From NCBI GenBank assembly GCA_019637155.1, contig JAHBWE010000024.1, forward strand, positions 62,001 through 126,000: DNA of 64,000 nt, read 5' to 3'. Each line of letters begins with the position of its first letter. Position 1 is the stretch's first letter. This DNA is from Labilithrix sp. (lineage in GTDB: Bacteria; Myxococcota_A; Polyangia; Polyangiales; Polyangiaceae). The translations under genes were made by a program, and so were the position numbers. Under the pieces are notes generated by a model. It made no database searches, had not been told where the DNA came from, and worked only from the letters and a program-made list of their open reading frames with translations. Of this stretch, positions 41,636 through 48,479 are shown piece by piece.

Positions 41636-41836
41636 ATGGCTGGAGGCGAGCTGGCGGCGGAGGTCCCTTGCATGATCTGCCTCTGCGACGAGGGCGTGTG
41701 GACCAAGGCGACGCGCGTCTTCGAGGGCCACGAGAGCGATCGCTACGTATGCGAGAAGCGCCACGAGTTCGGGATGGACTGGCGTACCCCGCCGACCGAG
41801 CGTCAATGGCCGCCGCCGGGTCGCGCCCGCGCCTAA
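41636..41836 (+). CDS. Small zinc-ribbon-like protein
   Basis: This is a 66-residue protein with CMICLC (about 14-19) followed by YVCEKRHEFGMDW, giving a CxxC...C..H pattern that could hold one zinc ion. Residues after it are Pro/Arg-rich and probably flexible. The start is set by the -10-like TACGAT just upstream; an earlier in-frame ATG would lengthen it without gain. No family is known to me; small zinc ribbons often bind nucleic acids or proteins. It is divergent from the Cys-rich remnant. Confidence 0.6.
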   Translation: MAGGELAAEVPCMICLCDEGVWTKATRVFEGHESDRYVCEKRHEFGMDWRTPPTERQWPPPGRARA

Positions 41837-41927
41837 GAAGCCGGGAAGCCGGTCGAGCGCGAGACCGCCACGACCCTGACGCCCTCATCACGGGAACGGA
41901 GGGGCGGCTCCGGGTGTTCGCGGAGGG

Positions 41928-42527
41928 ATGTCGTTCTTCGTGGTGCGGGCCGTCTCCGCCGCCGGTGCGCGGGCGTCGCAGGATCGCGCGGACGTCTTCG
42001 CGCGCGGGGAGACGGCGGTGCTCGTCGTCGCCGACGGCGCGGGCGGGGTCGGCGACGGGGCCAGAGCGGCCGACCACCTCGTCGATCGCGTGCGCGAGGC
42101 GGTCCTCGACGCCGACTTCGACCTCGCCGCCCCGGCGGCGTGGAGCCGGCTCTTCGCCGACGTCGACCGCGCGCTCGTCGGCGTCGGCGAGACGACGGCG
42201 GTCGTCGTCGTCTTGATGACGGGCCTGCTCGTGCATGCCGCGGCCGGCGACAGCGAAGCGTGGCTCGTGCGCGCGGACGCGAGCGAGCGCCTGACGGCGG
42301 GCGCATCGCGAGCCCGGCTCGGCACCGGCCGCGCGCGACCCAGCGCCTCCGTCCGGCGCGAGCTCGACGGACGCCTCGTCGTCGCGAGCGACGGGCTCTT
42401 TCGCCACACGCGGAGCGAGGCGATCGAGCGCGTGGTGCGGGCGGAGAAATTCGGCGCCGTCGCGGACGCGCTCGTCGCGCTCACGCGCGGTGAGGACGAC
42501 GTGGCCGTCCTCGTCGCAGAGCGCTGA
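41928..42527 (+). CDS. PP2C-family protein phosphatase-like protein
   Basis: This 199-residue, short PP2C-like protein contains the core motifs: RADVFARGETAVLVVADGAGG (metal-binding Asp in VADGAGG), VVVVLMTGLLVHAAAGDSEAWLVR and VASDGLFRHT near the C-terminus, with a final DDVAVLVAER. It is smaller than the usual ~250 residues. PP2C enzymes remove phosphate from Ser/Thr and would counteract Hanks kinases such as the one at 27382. GGAGGG directly precedes the ATG. Whether all metal ligands remain is uncertain. Confidence 0.82.
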   Translation: MSFFVVRAVSAAGARASQDRADVFARGETAVLVVADGAGGVGDGARAADHLVDRVREAVLDADFDLAAPAAWSRLFADVDRALVGVGETTAVVVVLMTGLLVHAAAGDSEAWLVRADASERLTAGASRARLGTGRARPSASVRRELDGRLVVASDGLFRHTRSEAIERVVRAEKFGAVADALVALTRGEDDVAVLVAER

Positions 42528-42541
42528 GCGCGGCGGCGGCC

Positions 42542-42547
42542 TATGCT
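42542..42547 (+). promoter_or_regulatory. -10-like TATGCT
   Basis: The hexamer ends 6 bases before the ATG at 42554. The intervening bases include GGAGG, so a leader with a ribosome site cannot be excluded. Confidence 0.35.
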
Positions 42548-42553
42548 TGGAGG

Positions 42554-43075
42554 ATGAAGCCCGGCGAGCATCCCGAGTTCTTCCGGTTCCCCGCCCCCGA
42601 GGGGCGATCGCGCGAGAGTCGGATCCGGCTCGACGGCGAGGGGAAGTTCTACGACCACGGCGCGTACGTCGAGCACGCCAAGCTCCAGCAGGCGCTGCAC
42701 ACGTGGATCGGGCGGCACCCCGACGACGGGCGCTGGATCCTCACCAACGGCTACGACTGGACCTACTTCACCGTCGACGACGTCCCCTTCTTCGTGCGCT
42801 CGATCAAGAAGGTCGACGGCGACGCCGTGCTCGTGCTCTCGGATGGAACCGAAGAGCCCCTCGACCCGGTCACCGTGCGGACCGGTCCGCGCGGCGACCT
42901 CTACCTCACGGTGCAGCATCCTCACGCCGACAAGGCGAAGGCGGGGCCGTTCGACGCGAAGATGACGCGCTTCGCGCAGACGCAGCTCGAGGACTTCCTC
43001 TCGCCGGCGGAGGGCGGAGACGGCGACGCGGTCGTGCTCGCGACCCGTCGAGGCAAGGTGAGGCTTGCGGGTTGA
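42554..43075 (+). CDS. DUF1285-like protein
   Basis: This 173-residue soluble protein has a central segment NGYDWTYFTVDDVPFFVRSI and an N-terminal SRIRLDGEGKFYDHGAYVEH that match the general pattern of DUF1285, whose members have a barrel-like beta fold and unknown function. It is Asp/Gly-rich with few cysteines and has no signal peptide. It lies between the PP2C-like gene and serA on the same strand, with gaps of 26 and 48 bases, but a shared function is not evident. Confidence 0.72.
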   Translation: MKPGEHPEFFRFPAPEGRSRESRIRLDGEGKFYDHGAYVEHAKLQQALHTWIGRHPDDGRWILTNGYDWTYFTVDDVPFFVRSIKKVDGDAVLVLSDGTEEPLDPVTVRTGPRGDLYLTVQHPHADKAKAGPFDAKMTRFAQTQLEDFLSPAEGGDGDAVVLATRRGKVRLAG

Positions 43076-43123
43076 GGTGCTCGTCGCGCTTGGGAATTTC
43101 GGCTAGGCTGCGCGCCACGTCCC

Positions 43124-44350
43124 ATGCGTGTCCTCGTTGCCGACAAGCTCCATCCTCGCGCGGTCGAAGAGCTGCGAACCCTCCCGGTCGACGTCCTCTA
43201 CGAGCCCGAGGTCACGAAGGAGACGCTCGAGTCCAAGATCCCCGGCGTGGGGATCCTCGTCGTTCGGTCGAAAGAGGTGACGCGGAAGGCGATCGAGAGC
43301 GCGCGGCAGCTCAACCTCATCGTCCGCGCCGGCGCCGAGACGTCGACGATCGACGTGAAGGCGGCGAGCGAGCGCGGCATCTACGTCGCCAACTGCCCCG
43401 GCAAGAACTCCTCCGCCGTCGCCGAGCTCGTGTTCGGGTTCGCGGTCGCGCTCGACCGGCGCATCCCCGACGCCGTCCTCTCGCTCCGCGCGGGCAAGTG
43501 GGAGCGCCTCGAGTACGGCAAGGCGGAGGGGCTCCTCGGCAAGACGATCGGCATCGCCGGCCTCGGCGCGATCGGGCGCGACGTCGCCGCGCGCGCGAAG
43601 ACGTTCGGGCTCCACCCGATCGGCTGGAGCAAGAGCCTCACCCCCGCCCGCGCGGCCGAGCTCGGCATCGGGTACGCGGCGTCGCTCGAGGAGCTCGCCG
43701 CGAAGTCGGACATCCTCACCCTCCACCTCGCGCTGAACGAGCGCACGCGGCAGTGCGTGAACAAGAAGGTCTTCGACGCGATGCCGAAGCGCGCGATGTT
43801 CATCAACTGCGCGCGCCCCGACCTCGTCGACTACGAGGCGATGCAGGACGCGATCAAGAGCCGTGGCCTCCGCGTCGCGATCGACGTCATCCCGAACGAG
43901 CCGCGCGGCAAGAAGGAGGTCGCGCCCGACCTCTTCAACCTGACCACGCCGTCGGCGACGGGCGGCTTCCTCTACGCGACGCCCCACATCGCCGCGTCGA
44001 CCGATCAGGCGCAGCTCGCGATCGCGACCGAGACGGTGCGCGTCATCCGCTCGTTCCTCACCGAGGGCACGGTGCCGAACGTGCAGAACGTCCTCAACCT
44101 CTCGAACGCGCGCTTCCAGATGGTCATCCGCATGCTCGACAAGGTCGGCACGTTCGCGAACGTGCTCGCCGTCATCAAGCGGCACGGGATCAACGTCGAG
44201 GAGGTGACGAACACCGTCTTCGAAGGCGGCGGCGCCTCGTGCGCGAAGCTGCGCGTCATCTCGCGGCCGAGCGAGGCGTGCTTCGCCGAGATCCGCGCCT
44301 TCGAAGAGGTGCTGCACGTCGACATCGTGCAGCTCCCGAACCTCGCCTGA
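43124..44350 (+). CDS. serA: D-3-phosphoglycerate dehydrogenase
   Basis: This 408-residue NAD-dependent 2-hydroxyacid dehydrogenase catalyses the first step of serine synthesis. It has the Rossmann motif GIAGLGAIGRDVAARAK, INCARPDLVDYEAM with the substrate-binding Arg, DVIPNEP and the catalytic HIAAST (His of TPHIAAS). A C-terminal ACT domain (about 335-408) suggests allosteric feedback by serine. TAGGCT lies 14 bases upstream of the ATG. The following lipoprotein gene starts 2 bases after its stop, which is probably coincidental co-transcription. Confidence 0.9.
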   Translation: MRVLVADKLHPRAVEELRTLPVDVLYEPEVTKETLESKIPGVGILVVRSKEVTRKAIESARQLNLIVRAGAETSTIDVKAASERGIYVANCPGKNSSAVAELVFGFAVALDRRIPDAVLSLRAGKWERLEYGKAEGLLGKTIGIAGLGAIGRDVAARAKTFGLHPIGWSKSLTPARAAELGIGYAASLEELAAKSDILTLHLALNERTRQCVNKKVFDAMPKRAMFINCARPDLVDYEAMQDAIKSRGLRVAIDVIPNEPRGKKEVAPDLFNLTTPSATGGFLYATPHIAASTDQAQLAIATETVRVIRSFLTEGTVPNVQNVLNLSNARFQMVIRMLDKVGTFANVLAVIKRHGINVEEVTNTVFEGGGASCAKLRVISRPSEACFAEIRAFEEVLHVDIVQLPNLA

Positions 44351-44352
44351 GC

Positions 44353-44943
44353 ATGCGCCCGCGATGGGGCCCAGGCGTCGCCGCCCTCGTCGCCGCGACG
44401 TTGCTCGCCGGCTGCAGCGGCTGCTCGCGGAAGGAGGAGGGCGCGCCCGACGCGTCCGCGTTCCTCGCGAGCCTCGTCGACGCCGGTGACGCCGGGCGCA
44501 ACGACGCCGGCCCCGACGACTCGGCGATGCCCGCCGTCGACGACGACGACCTCCAGCAGCGCATGAAGCACCTCCTCGAGGCGATCTCGCAGAACAACCC
44601 CGATCTCGCGAACGACGCCCTCTTCCCGCGCGACGGCTACGTCCTGATGAAGGAGTCGTCCGACCCGCAGAAGGCGTGGGACCGCGGCATCTCGGGCAAC
44701 TACCGGCGCTCGGTCGAGCGCATCCACAACCGCATCAAGGGGATCGAGCACGCGAAGTACGTCGGCTTCGAGATCGGCCACTCGATCGTGCAGCTCCAGC
44801 CCTCGAAGAAGAACTTCAAGAAGCCGCTCTGGCGCGTACGTCACTCGAAGATCAAGTTCACGCTCGAGGGCAAGGAGCGCACGCTCGACATCGCCGAGAT
44901 GACAGCCTGGCGCGGCGCCTGGTACGTCACGAAGCTCCGCTGA
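44353..44943 (+). CDS. Lipoprotein, unknown function
   Basis: This 196-residue protein has a signal peptide with the lipobox LLAGC (C21) followed by SGCSRK. An acidic/Asp-Ala linker (about 30-63) precedes a folded domain with helices and strands (QQRMKHLLEAISQNNPDLANDALFP, HAKYVGFEIGHSIVQL, WRVRHSKIKFTLEGKERTLDIAEMTAWRGAWYVTKL). The last segment resembles the strand-rich end of nuclear transport factor 2-like or DUF4864-like proteins, but this is tentative. Its start is 2 bases after serA, in the same unit. No enzyme function can be read. Confidence 0.68.
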   Translation: MRPRWGPGVAALVAATLLAGCSGCSRKEEGAPDASAFLASLVDAGDAGRNDAGPDDSAMPAVDDDDLQQRMKHLLEAISQNNPDLANDALFPRDGYVLMKESSDPQKAWDRGISGNYRRSVERIHNRIKGIEHAKYVGFEIGHSIVQLQPSKKNFKKPLWRVRHSKIKFTLEGKERTLDIAEMTAWRGAWYVTKLR

Positions 44944-44966
44944 GCCCGCACCCGCGCGCTCGAATT

Positions 44967-45408
44967 TCGGGACGCATCGAGCGGCCGTTCGGCACGCCCG
45001 AAGCGCTGGCAGGGATCGGCGTCGTGTACGGCGGCGTGGCGCTGTCGGGGGACGAGCTCACGCTCTACTTCGTGAACGCCACGCTGAAGCTCCACGTCGC
45101 GCGGCGCATCGATCACGCGAGCCCGTTCGGCGACGCACGAGCTCGCGCGCAGCGACTCGTCCGAGGAGTCGGCCGTCGTCACCGACGACGAGCGCACGAT
45201 GTACTTCACGTCGCGACGCAAGTACGCGAACCAAGCCCCGGACGGAGGGAGCGCGACCAGCGACGTCTATGTCGCGACGCGCTCGAGCCTCGCGGTGAAG
45301 CTCGGCGACGTCCGCATCGTGCCGGAGCTCAGCTCCACCGCGAACGACGCGGTCGCGTGGCTGACGCCCGATGAATGCAGGATCTACGTCGCGTCGAAGC
45401 CGAAATGA
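44967..45408 (+). pseudogene. Frameshifted WD40-like (PD40) lipoprotein remnant
   Basis: The first frame gives ISGRIERPFGTPEALAGI, YGGVALSGDELTLYF and ARRIDHASPFGDA. A +1/-1 shift near 45125-45135 is needed to reach the second frame HELARSDSSEESAVVTDDER then TMYFTSRRKYANQAP and VAWLTPDECRIYVAS. Both belong to the TolB/PD40 propeller repeats common in myxobacterial secreted proteins. There is no start or signal peptide. It is a decayed fragment. Confidence 0.7.
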
Positions 45409-45412
45409 CGAA

Positions 45413-45447
45413 ACGCGACGGCCGTGCTCGGTGCACGGGCGTCGCGT
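45413..45447 (-). terminator. Hairpin terminator between convergent genes
   Basis: ACGCGACG (45413-45420) pairs with CGTCGCGT (45440-45447), with an inner CCGTGC/GCACGG stem. Read on the minus strand it is followed by TTTCGTCATTT, about 25 bases beyond the stop of the small basic gene. Confidence 0.5.
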
Positions 45448-45472
45448 CCTCCCCCCTCGCCTGGGCTCGTCG

Positions 45473-45673
45473 TTACGGGACGACGGCGAGCGGGTCCTCT
45501 TCGACCGGCTGCGGGCCAGGGACGATGTGAGCGATGTCGGGGTCGACGCCCGGCGGCACGTCGGGACGGTCGCCCTTGATCGCGTTGCGCTCTTGCCTCT
45601 TGGCCGCCTTCTCGCGCTGCTTCTCCTGGCGCTGACGCTCCTTGAGGCGCTTGTTCATGCTCGGGTTACCCAT
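45473..45673 (-). CDS. Small basic protein
   Basis: This is a 66-residue protein. Its N-terminal half is a Lys/Arg/Gln-rich helix (NKRLKERQRQEKQREKAAK) and its C-terminal half is Pro/Asp-rich. A clear AAAGGAG ribosome site lies 8 bases upstream of the ATG, so it is translated. It follows the DEAD-box helicase gene by 29 bases and probably shares its transcript. The charged helix suggests RNA or ribosome binding, as for other small proteins encoded beside helicases (inference). Confidence 0.7.
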   Translation of the reverse strand: MGNPSMNKRLKERQRQEKQREKAAKRQERNAIKGDRPDVPPGVDPDIAHIVPGPQPVEEDPLAVVP

Positions 45674-45702
45674 GAGGTGCTCTCCTTTCTTAAGGCTTCA
45701 AG

Positions 45703-47007
45703 TCAGTGCCGTCGAGGACCGCGACGACCGCGCGAGCGGCGGGGCGGGGACGGCCGCGGATCCGCCGGTGACGTCACCATCGCCGGCGTGGGAGCGGGAG
45801 CGAGAGCGACGCCACCCGCGACGGGGATGGAGCGCTTCACGAATTTTTCGATGTCGCGGAGCAGCGGGCGTTCCTCGGGATCGCAAAACGCGATCGCGCG
45901 GCCGCTCGCCCCGGCGCGGCCGGTGCGGCCGATACGGTGGACGTAGCTCTCCGGGACGTTGGGGAGGTCGAAGTTGAACACATGCGTGATGCCGTCGACG
46001 TCGATGCCGCGCGCCGCGAGATCGGTCGCGACGAGCACCGCCACGGTCCCGCCCTTGAAGCCCTCGAGCGCGCGCTCGCGGGCGCCCTGCGACTTGTTCC
46101 CGTGGATCGCGGCCGCGACGATGCCGCTCTTCGTGAGCTGCTCGGCGAGGCGGTTCGCGCCGTGCTTCGTGCGCGTGAACACGATCGTGCGAAGCGCGTT
46201 CTCGTCGCGGAGGAGCTTCTCGAGGAGGTGGCGTTTGTCGCTCTTCGAGGCGACGAAGTGGACGCACTGCTCGACGCGCTCGGCGGTGGTGACCTCGGGC
46301 GCGATGTCGACGCGCACCGGATCCTTCAGCACGCTCGCGATGAGGTTCGCGATCTCGCCGGGGATGGTGGCGGAGAAGAGCAGCGTCTGGCGGACGGGCG
46401 GCACCGCCGCGACGATCTTGCGGACGTCGTGGATGAAGCCCATGTCGAGCATGCGGTCCGCTTCGTCGAGGACGAGGACCTGGATGCCGTCGAGCTTCAC
46501 GAAGCCCTGGCTCATGAGATCGAGGAGGCGGCCGGGCGTGGCGACGAGGATGTCGGGCACGCGCTCGAGCGCCTTCTCTTGCGGCTTCTGCCCGACACCG
46601 CCGTAGATGCAGATGTGACGCACGCCGGTGTGGCGGCCGTAGGCGCCGATGCGCTCGTCGATCTGCGCGGCGAGCTCGCGCGTCGGGGCGACCACGAGGC
46701 AGCGGATCTTGCCGGTGCGGGGCGTCTTGCCGAGGCGATGGAGGATGGGGAGGACGAAGGCCGCGGTCTTGCCGGTGCCGGTCTGGGCGCAGCCGAGGAG
46801 GTCACGGCCCGCGAGGACGGGGCCGATGGACTTGCCCTGGATCGGCGTGGGCGTGGAGTAGCCTTCGGCCGCGACCGCACGGACGAGGTCCTTGTGGAGG
46901 CCGAGGGCCGCAAACGGATGGACGGATGGATTCTGCTCCGCGACCTTGGGCGTCGGAGCTGCGGCACGTGCATTCGGCACGGGCCGATCGATACTGGTCA
47001 AATTCAC
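45703..47007 (-). CDS. rhlE: DEAD-box RNA helicase (RhlE-like)
   Basis: This 434-residue ATP-dependent RNA helicase has all core motifs in order: the Q motif region (FAALGLHKDLVRAV...TPIQ), motif I AQTGTGKT, Ia PTRELAAQI, II DEAD (VLVLDEADRML), III SAT, IV region VFTRTKHG, V ATDLAARGID and VI HRIGRTGR. A basic Arg/Pro-rich C-terminal tail (PSPPRRSRGRRG) probably binds RNA, as in RhlE/DeaD-type helicases of cold or ribosome-assembly function. The GTG start at 47007 is chosen because the earlier ATG frame encodes no plausible helicase N-terminus; later starts are possible. Confidence 0.88.
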   Translation of the reverse strand: MNLTSIDRPVPNARAAAPTPKVAEQNPSVHPFAALGLHKDLVRAVAAEGYSTPTPIQGKSIGPVLAGRDLLGCAQTGTGKTAAFVLPILHRLGKTPRTGKIRCLVVAPTRELAAQIDERIGAYGRHTGVRHICIYGGVGQKPQEKALERVPDILVATPGRLLDLMSQGFVKLDGIQVLVLDEADRMLDMGFIHDVRKIVAAVPPVRQTLLFSATIPGEIANLIASVLKDPVRVDIAPEVTTAERVEQCVHFVASKSDKRHLLEKLLRDENALRTIVFTRTKHGANRLAEQLTKSGIVAAAIHGNKSQGARERALEGFKGGTVAVLVATDLAARGIDVDGITHVFNFDLPNVPESYVHRIGRTGRAGASGRAIAFCDPEERPLLRDIEKFVKRSIPVAGGVALAPAPTPAMVTSPADPRPSPPRRSRGRRGPRRH

Positions 47008-47168
47008 TCGAACGTTTTTCTCGCGGCCACAATGGCGTCGACCGCGTAACGCGAGGCACCGAAAAGCGGGCCTCGCCACGCCTTTCTCGACCGCGCTGGC
47101 ATTTCGCGAGAGAAGTTCGTGAGCAGCGGTGATCTAACGCACCATGCCGTGGGGCGCAAGCACGGCCG

Positions 47169-47579
47169 TCATGTCGCACGCTCGCGCTTCACTTCTTCGA
47201 GCAGCTCTTCGATGCGCGTTTGTGCGTCCTGCCCCTCGTCGTAGACGAACCGAAGCTCGGGGGCGACGCGTAGCCCGAGCCGCGCCGTCACCGCCTTGCG
47301 CAAGCGCCCCGACGCCCGCGCGAGCGCGCGCTCGGCGTCCTTCTTGCGCGCCTCGAGCGCCGCGCCTTCGTCGGTCGTCGCGAGGCGGAAGAACACGCGC
47401 GCGAGCTGCAGGTCCGAGCTGATCCACGCGTTCGACACGATGAGCCCCTCGAGCCGCGGGTCCGCGAGGTCGCGCCCCACGAGCCGCGCGATCTCCTGCC
47501 GAAGCTGCGCCGCCACGCGCACGGGCCTGCTCGCTTCGTTCTTCGCGGCGTGCTTCGCCGGCCGCCTCGTCGACGCCAT
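47169..47579 (-). CDS. rbfA: Ribosome-binding factor A
   Basis: This 136-residue KH-type 30S maturation factor matches RbfA in length, the conserved RVAAQLRQEIARLVGRDLADPR start, the strand VSNAWISSDLQLARVFFR, and the ELRFVYDEGQDAQTRIEELL end. RbfA binds the 5' domain of 16S rRNA during assembly and usually follows infB. Here a secreted-protein gene on the opposite strand separates them. The ATG at 47579 lies 7 bases after the -10-like TATGGT, indicating its own leaderless-type promoter and separate transcription. Confidence 0.9.
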   Translation of the reverse strand: MASTRRPAKHAAKNEASRPVRVAAQLRQEIARLVGRDLADPRLEGLIVSNAWISSDLQLARVFFRLATTDEGAALEARKKDAERALARASGRLRKAVTARLGLRVAPELRFVYDEGQDAQTRIEELLEEVKRERAT

Positions 47580-47586
47580 GCGCCGC

Positions 47587-47592
47587 ACCATA
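47587..47592 (-). promoter_or_regulatory. -10-like TATGGT for rbfA
   Basis: The hexamer ends 7 bases before the ATG at 47579. It gives rbfA a promoter independent of the infB transcript. Confidence 0.4.
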
Positions 47593-47619
47593 GCGGAAAG
47601 TGTGGTCTACTCGAGACGA

Positions 47620-48473
47620 ATGCGTCGTGTGCTCGCGACCTTGCTCGGCGCGTTCCTCGCGTGCACCCCCTTCGAGGCGGAGGAGCCGCAAGGCGCGGAG
47701 CTCGAGGAGACACCCGACGGTGGAAGTGCGCTCCAGCCGCGGCTGGACGGCGCCGCAGGCCCCGACGGCATGGGCGCGACCGGCTCCGACTTCTGCACGA
47801 ACGCCGAGACCCTTCACGGCGACGACGTCGTCCTCTGCGACGACTTCGACGATCGCGACCAACCCGAACGCGCCCCGTGGGCCGTCGTCAACGAAAGCGG
47901 AGCGAACGGCGCGCTGACGGTCGGGATCCCGCCGAGCGGAACGTCGCACGCGCTCCGCATCTCCTACGACAACGGCGCCAGCTCGCACGACGTCGCCCTG
48001 CGAGCGCGGCTCCCATCCACGGACTTCGGGGACGCCCAGCGCATCTCGCTCGAGTACAAGTTCTACCCTGCGACGGTCGAGCTGGAGTTCGCGCGCAGCG
48101 GATCGCTCTTCCGCTTCACGAGCATCAACACCTTCCGCAGCCCGTTCGGCGTCGGCTTCTGGGCGGGCCATACCATGGCGCGGCGCGGCGACGCCGACAT
48201 CGACACGGCCTCGGACAACGGGCACGTCCAGCCATGGATCCGCGGCGGACGCGGCACGTGGCACACGGCGCACGTCGTGCTCGAACGAACGCTGTAGCGA
48301 GGTTCTCCGTCTCGATCGTGGTGGACGACCAGACGCTCGGGACCGGCGAGCATCAGATCGGAGCCGTGGCGGACACCACCTTCGAGGTCGTGATGGGGAT
48401 CTGGGAGACGAGCAGGACGGCGGGCACGGTCGACGTCTGGTACGACGACGTCCTCGTCCGGCTCCGGAAGTGA
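47620..48473 (+). pseudogene. Frameshifted secreted lectin-like (LamG-type) protein gene
   Basis: The first frame (47620-48297) starts with a lipoprotein signal (ATLLGAFLACTP) and reads through a concanavalin/LamG-like beta-sandwich (DDVVLCDDFDD, ALRISYDNGAS, RISLEYKFYP, TAHVVLER) before a premature stop. The continuing strands FSVSIVVDDQTLGTGEHQIG and GTVDVWYDDVLVRLRK lie in another frame, ending at 48473. One indel near 48285-48295 would restore about 285 residues. It is either a pseudogene or a sequencing error. It interrupts the usual infB-rbfA order on the opposite strand. Confidence 0.75.
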
Positions 48474-48479
48474 AGCCGC

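Noticed and set aside
43104..43109. TAGGCT before serA as a leaderless promoter
   Set aside because: It lies 14 bases before the ATG, outside the 6-10 base spacing of the other cases; it may still be a normal -10 element with a short leader.
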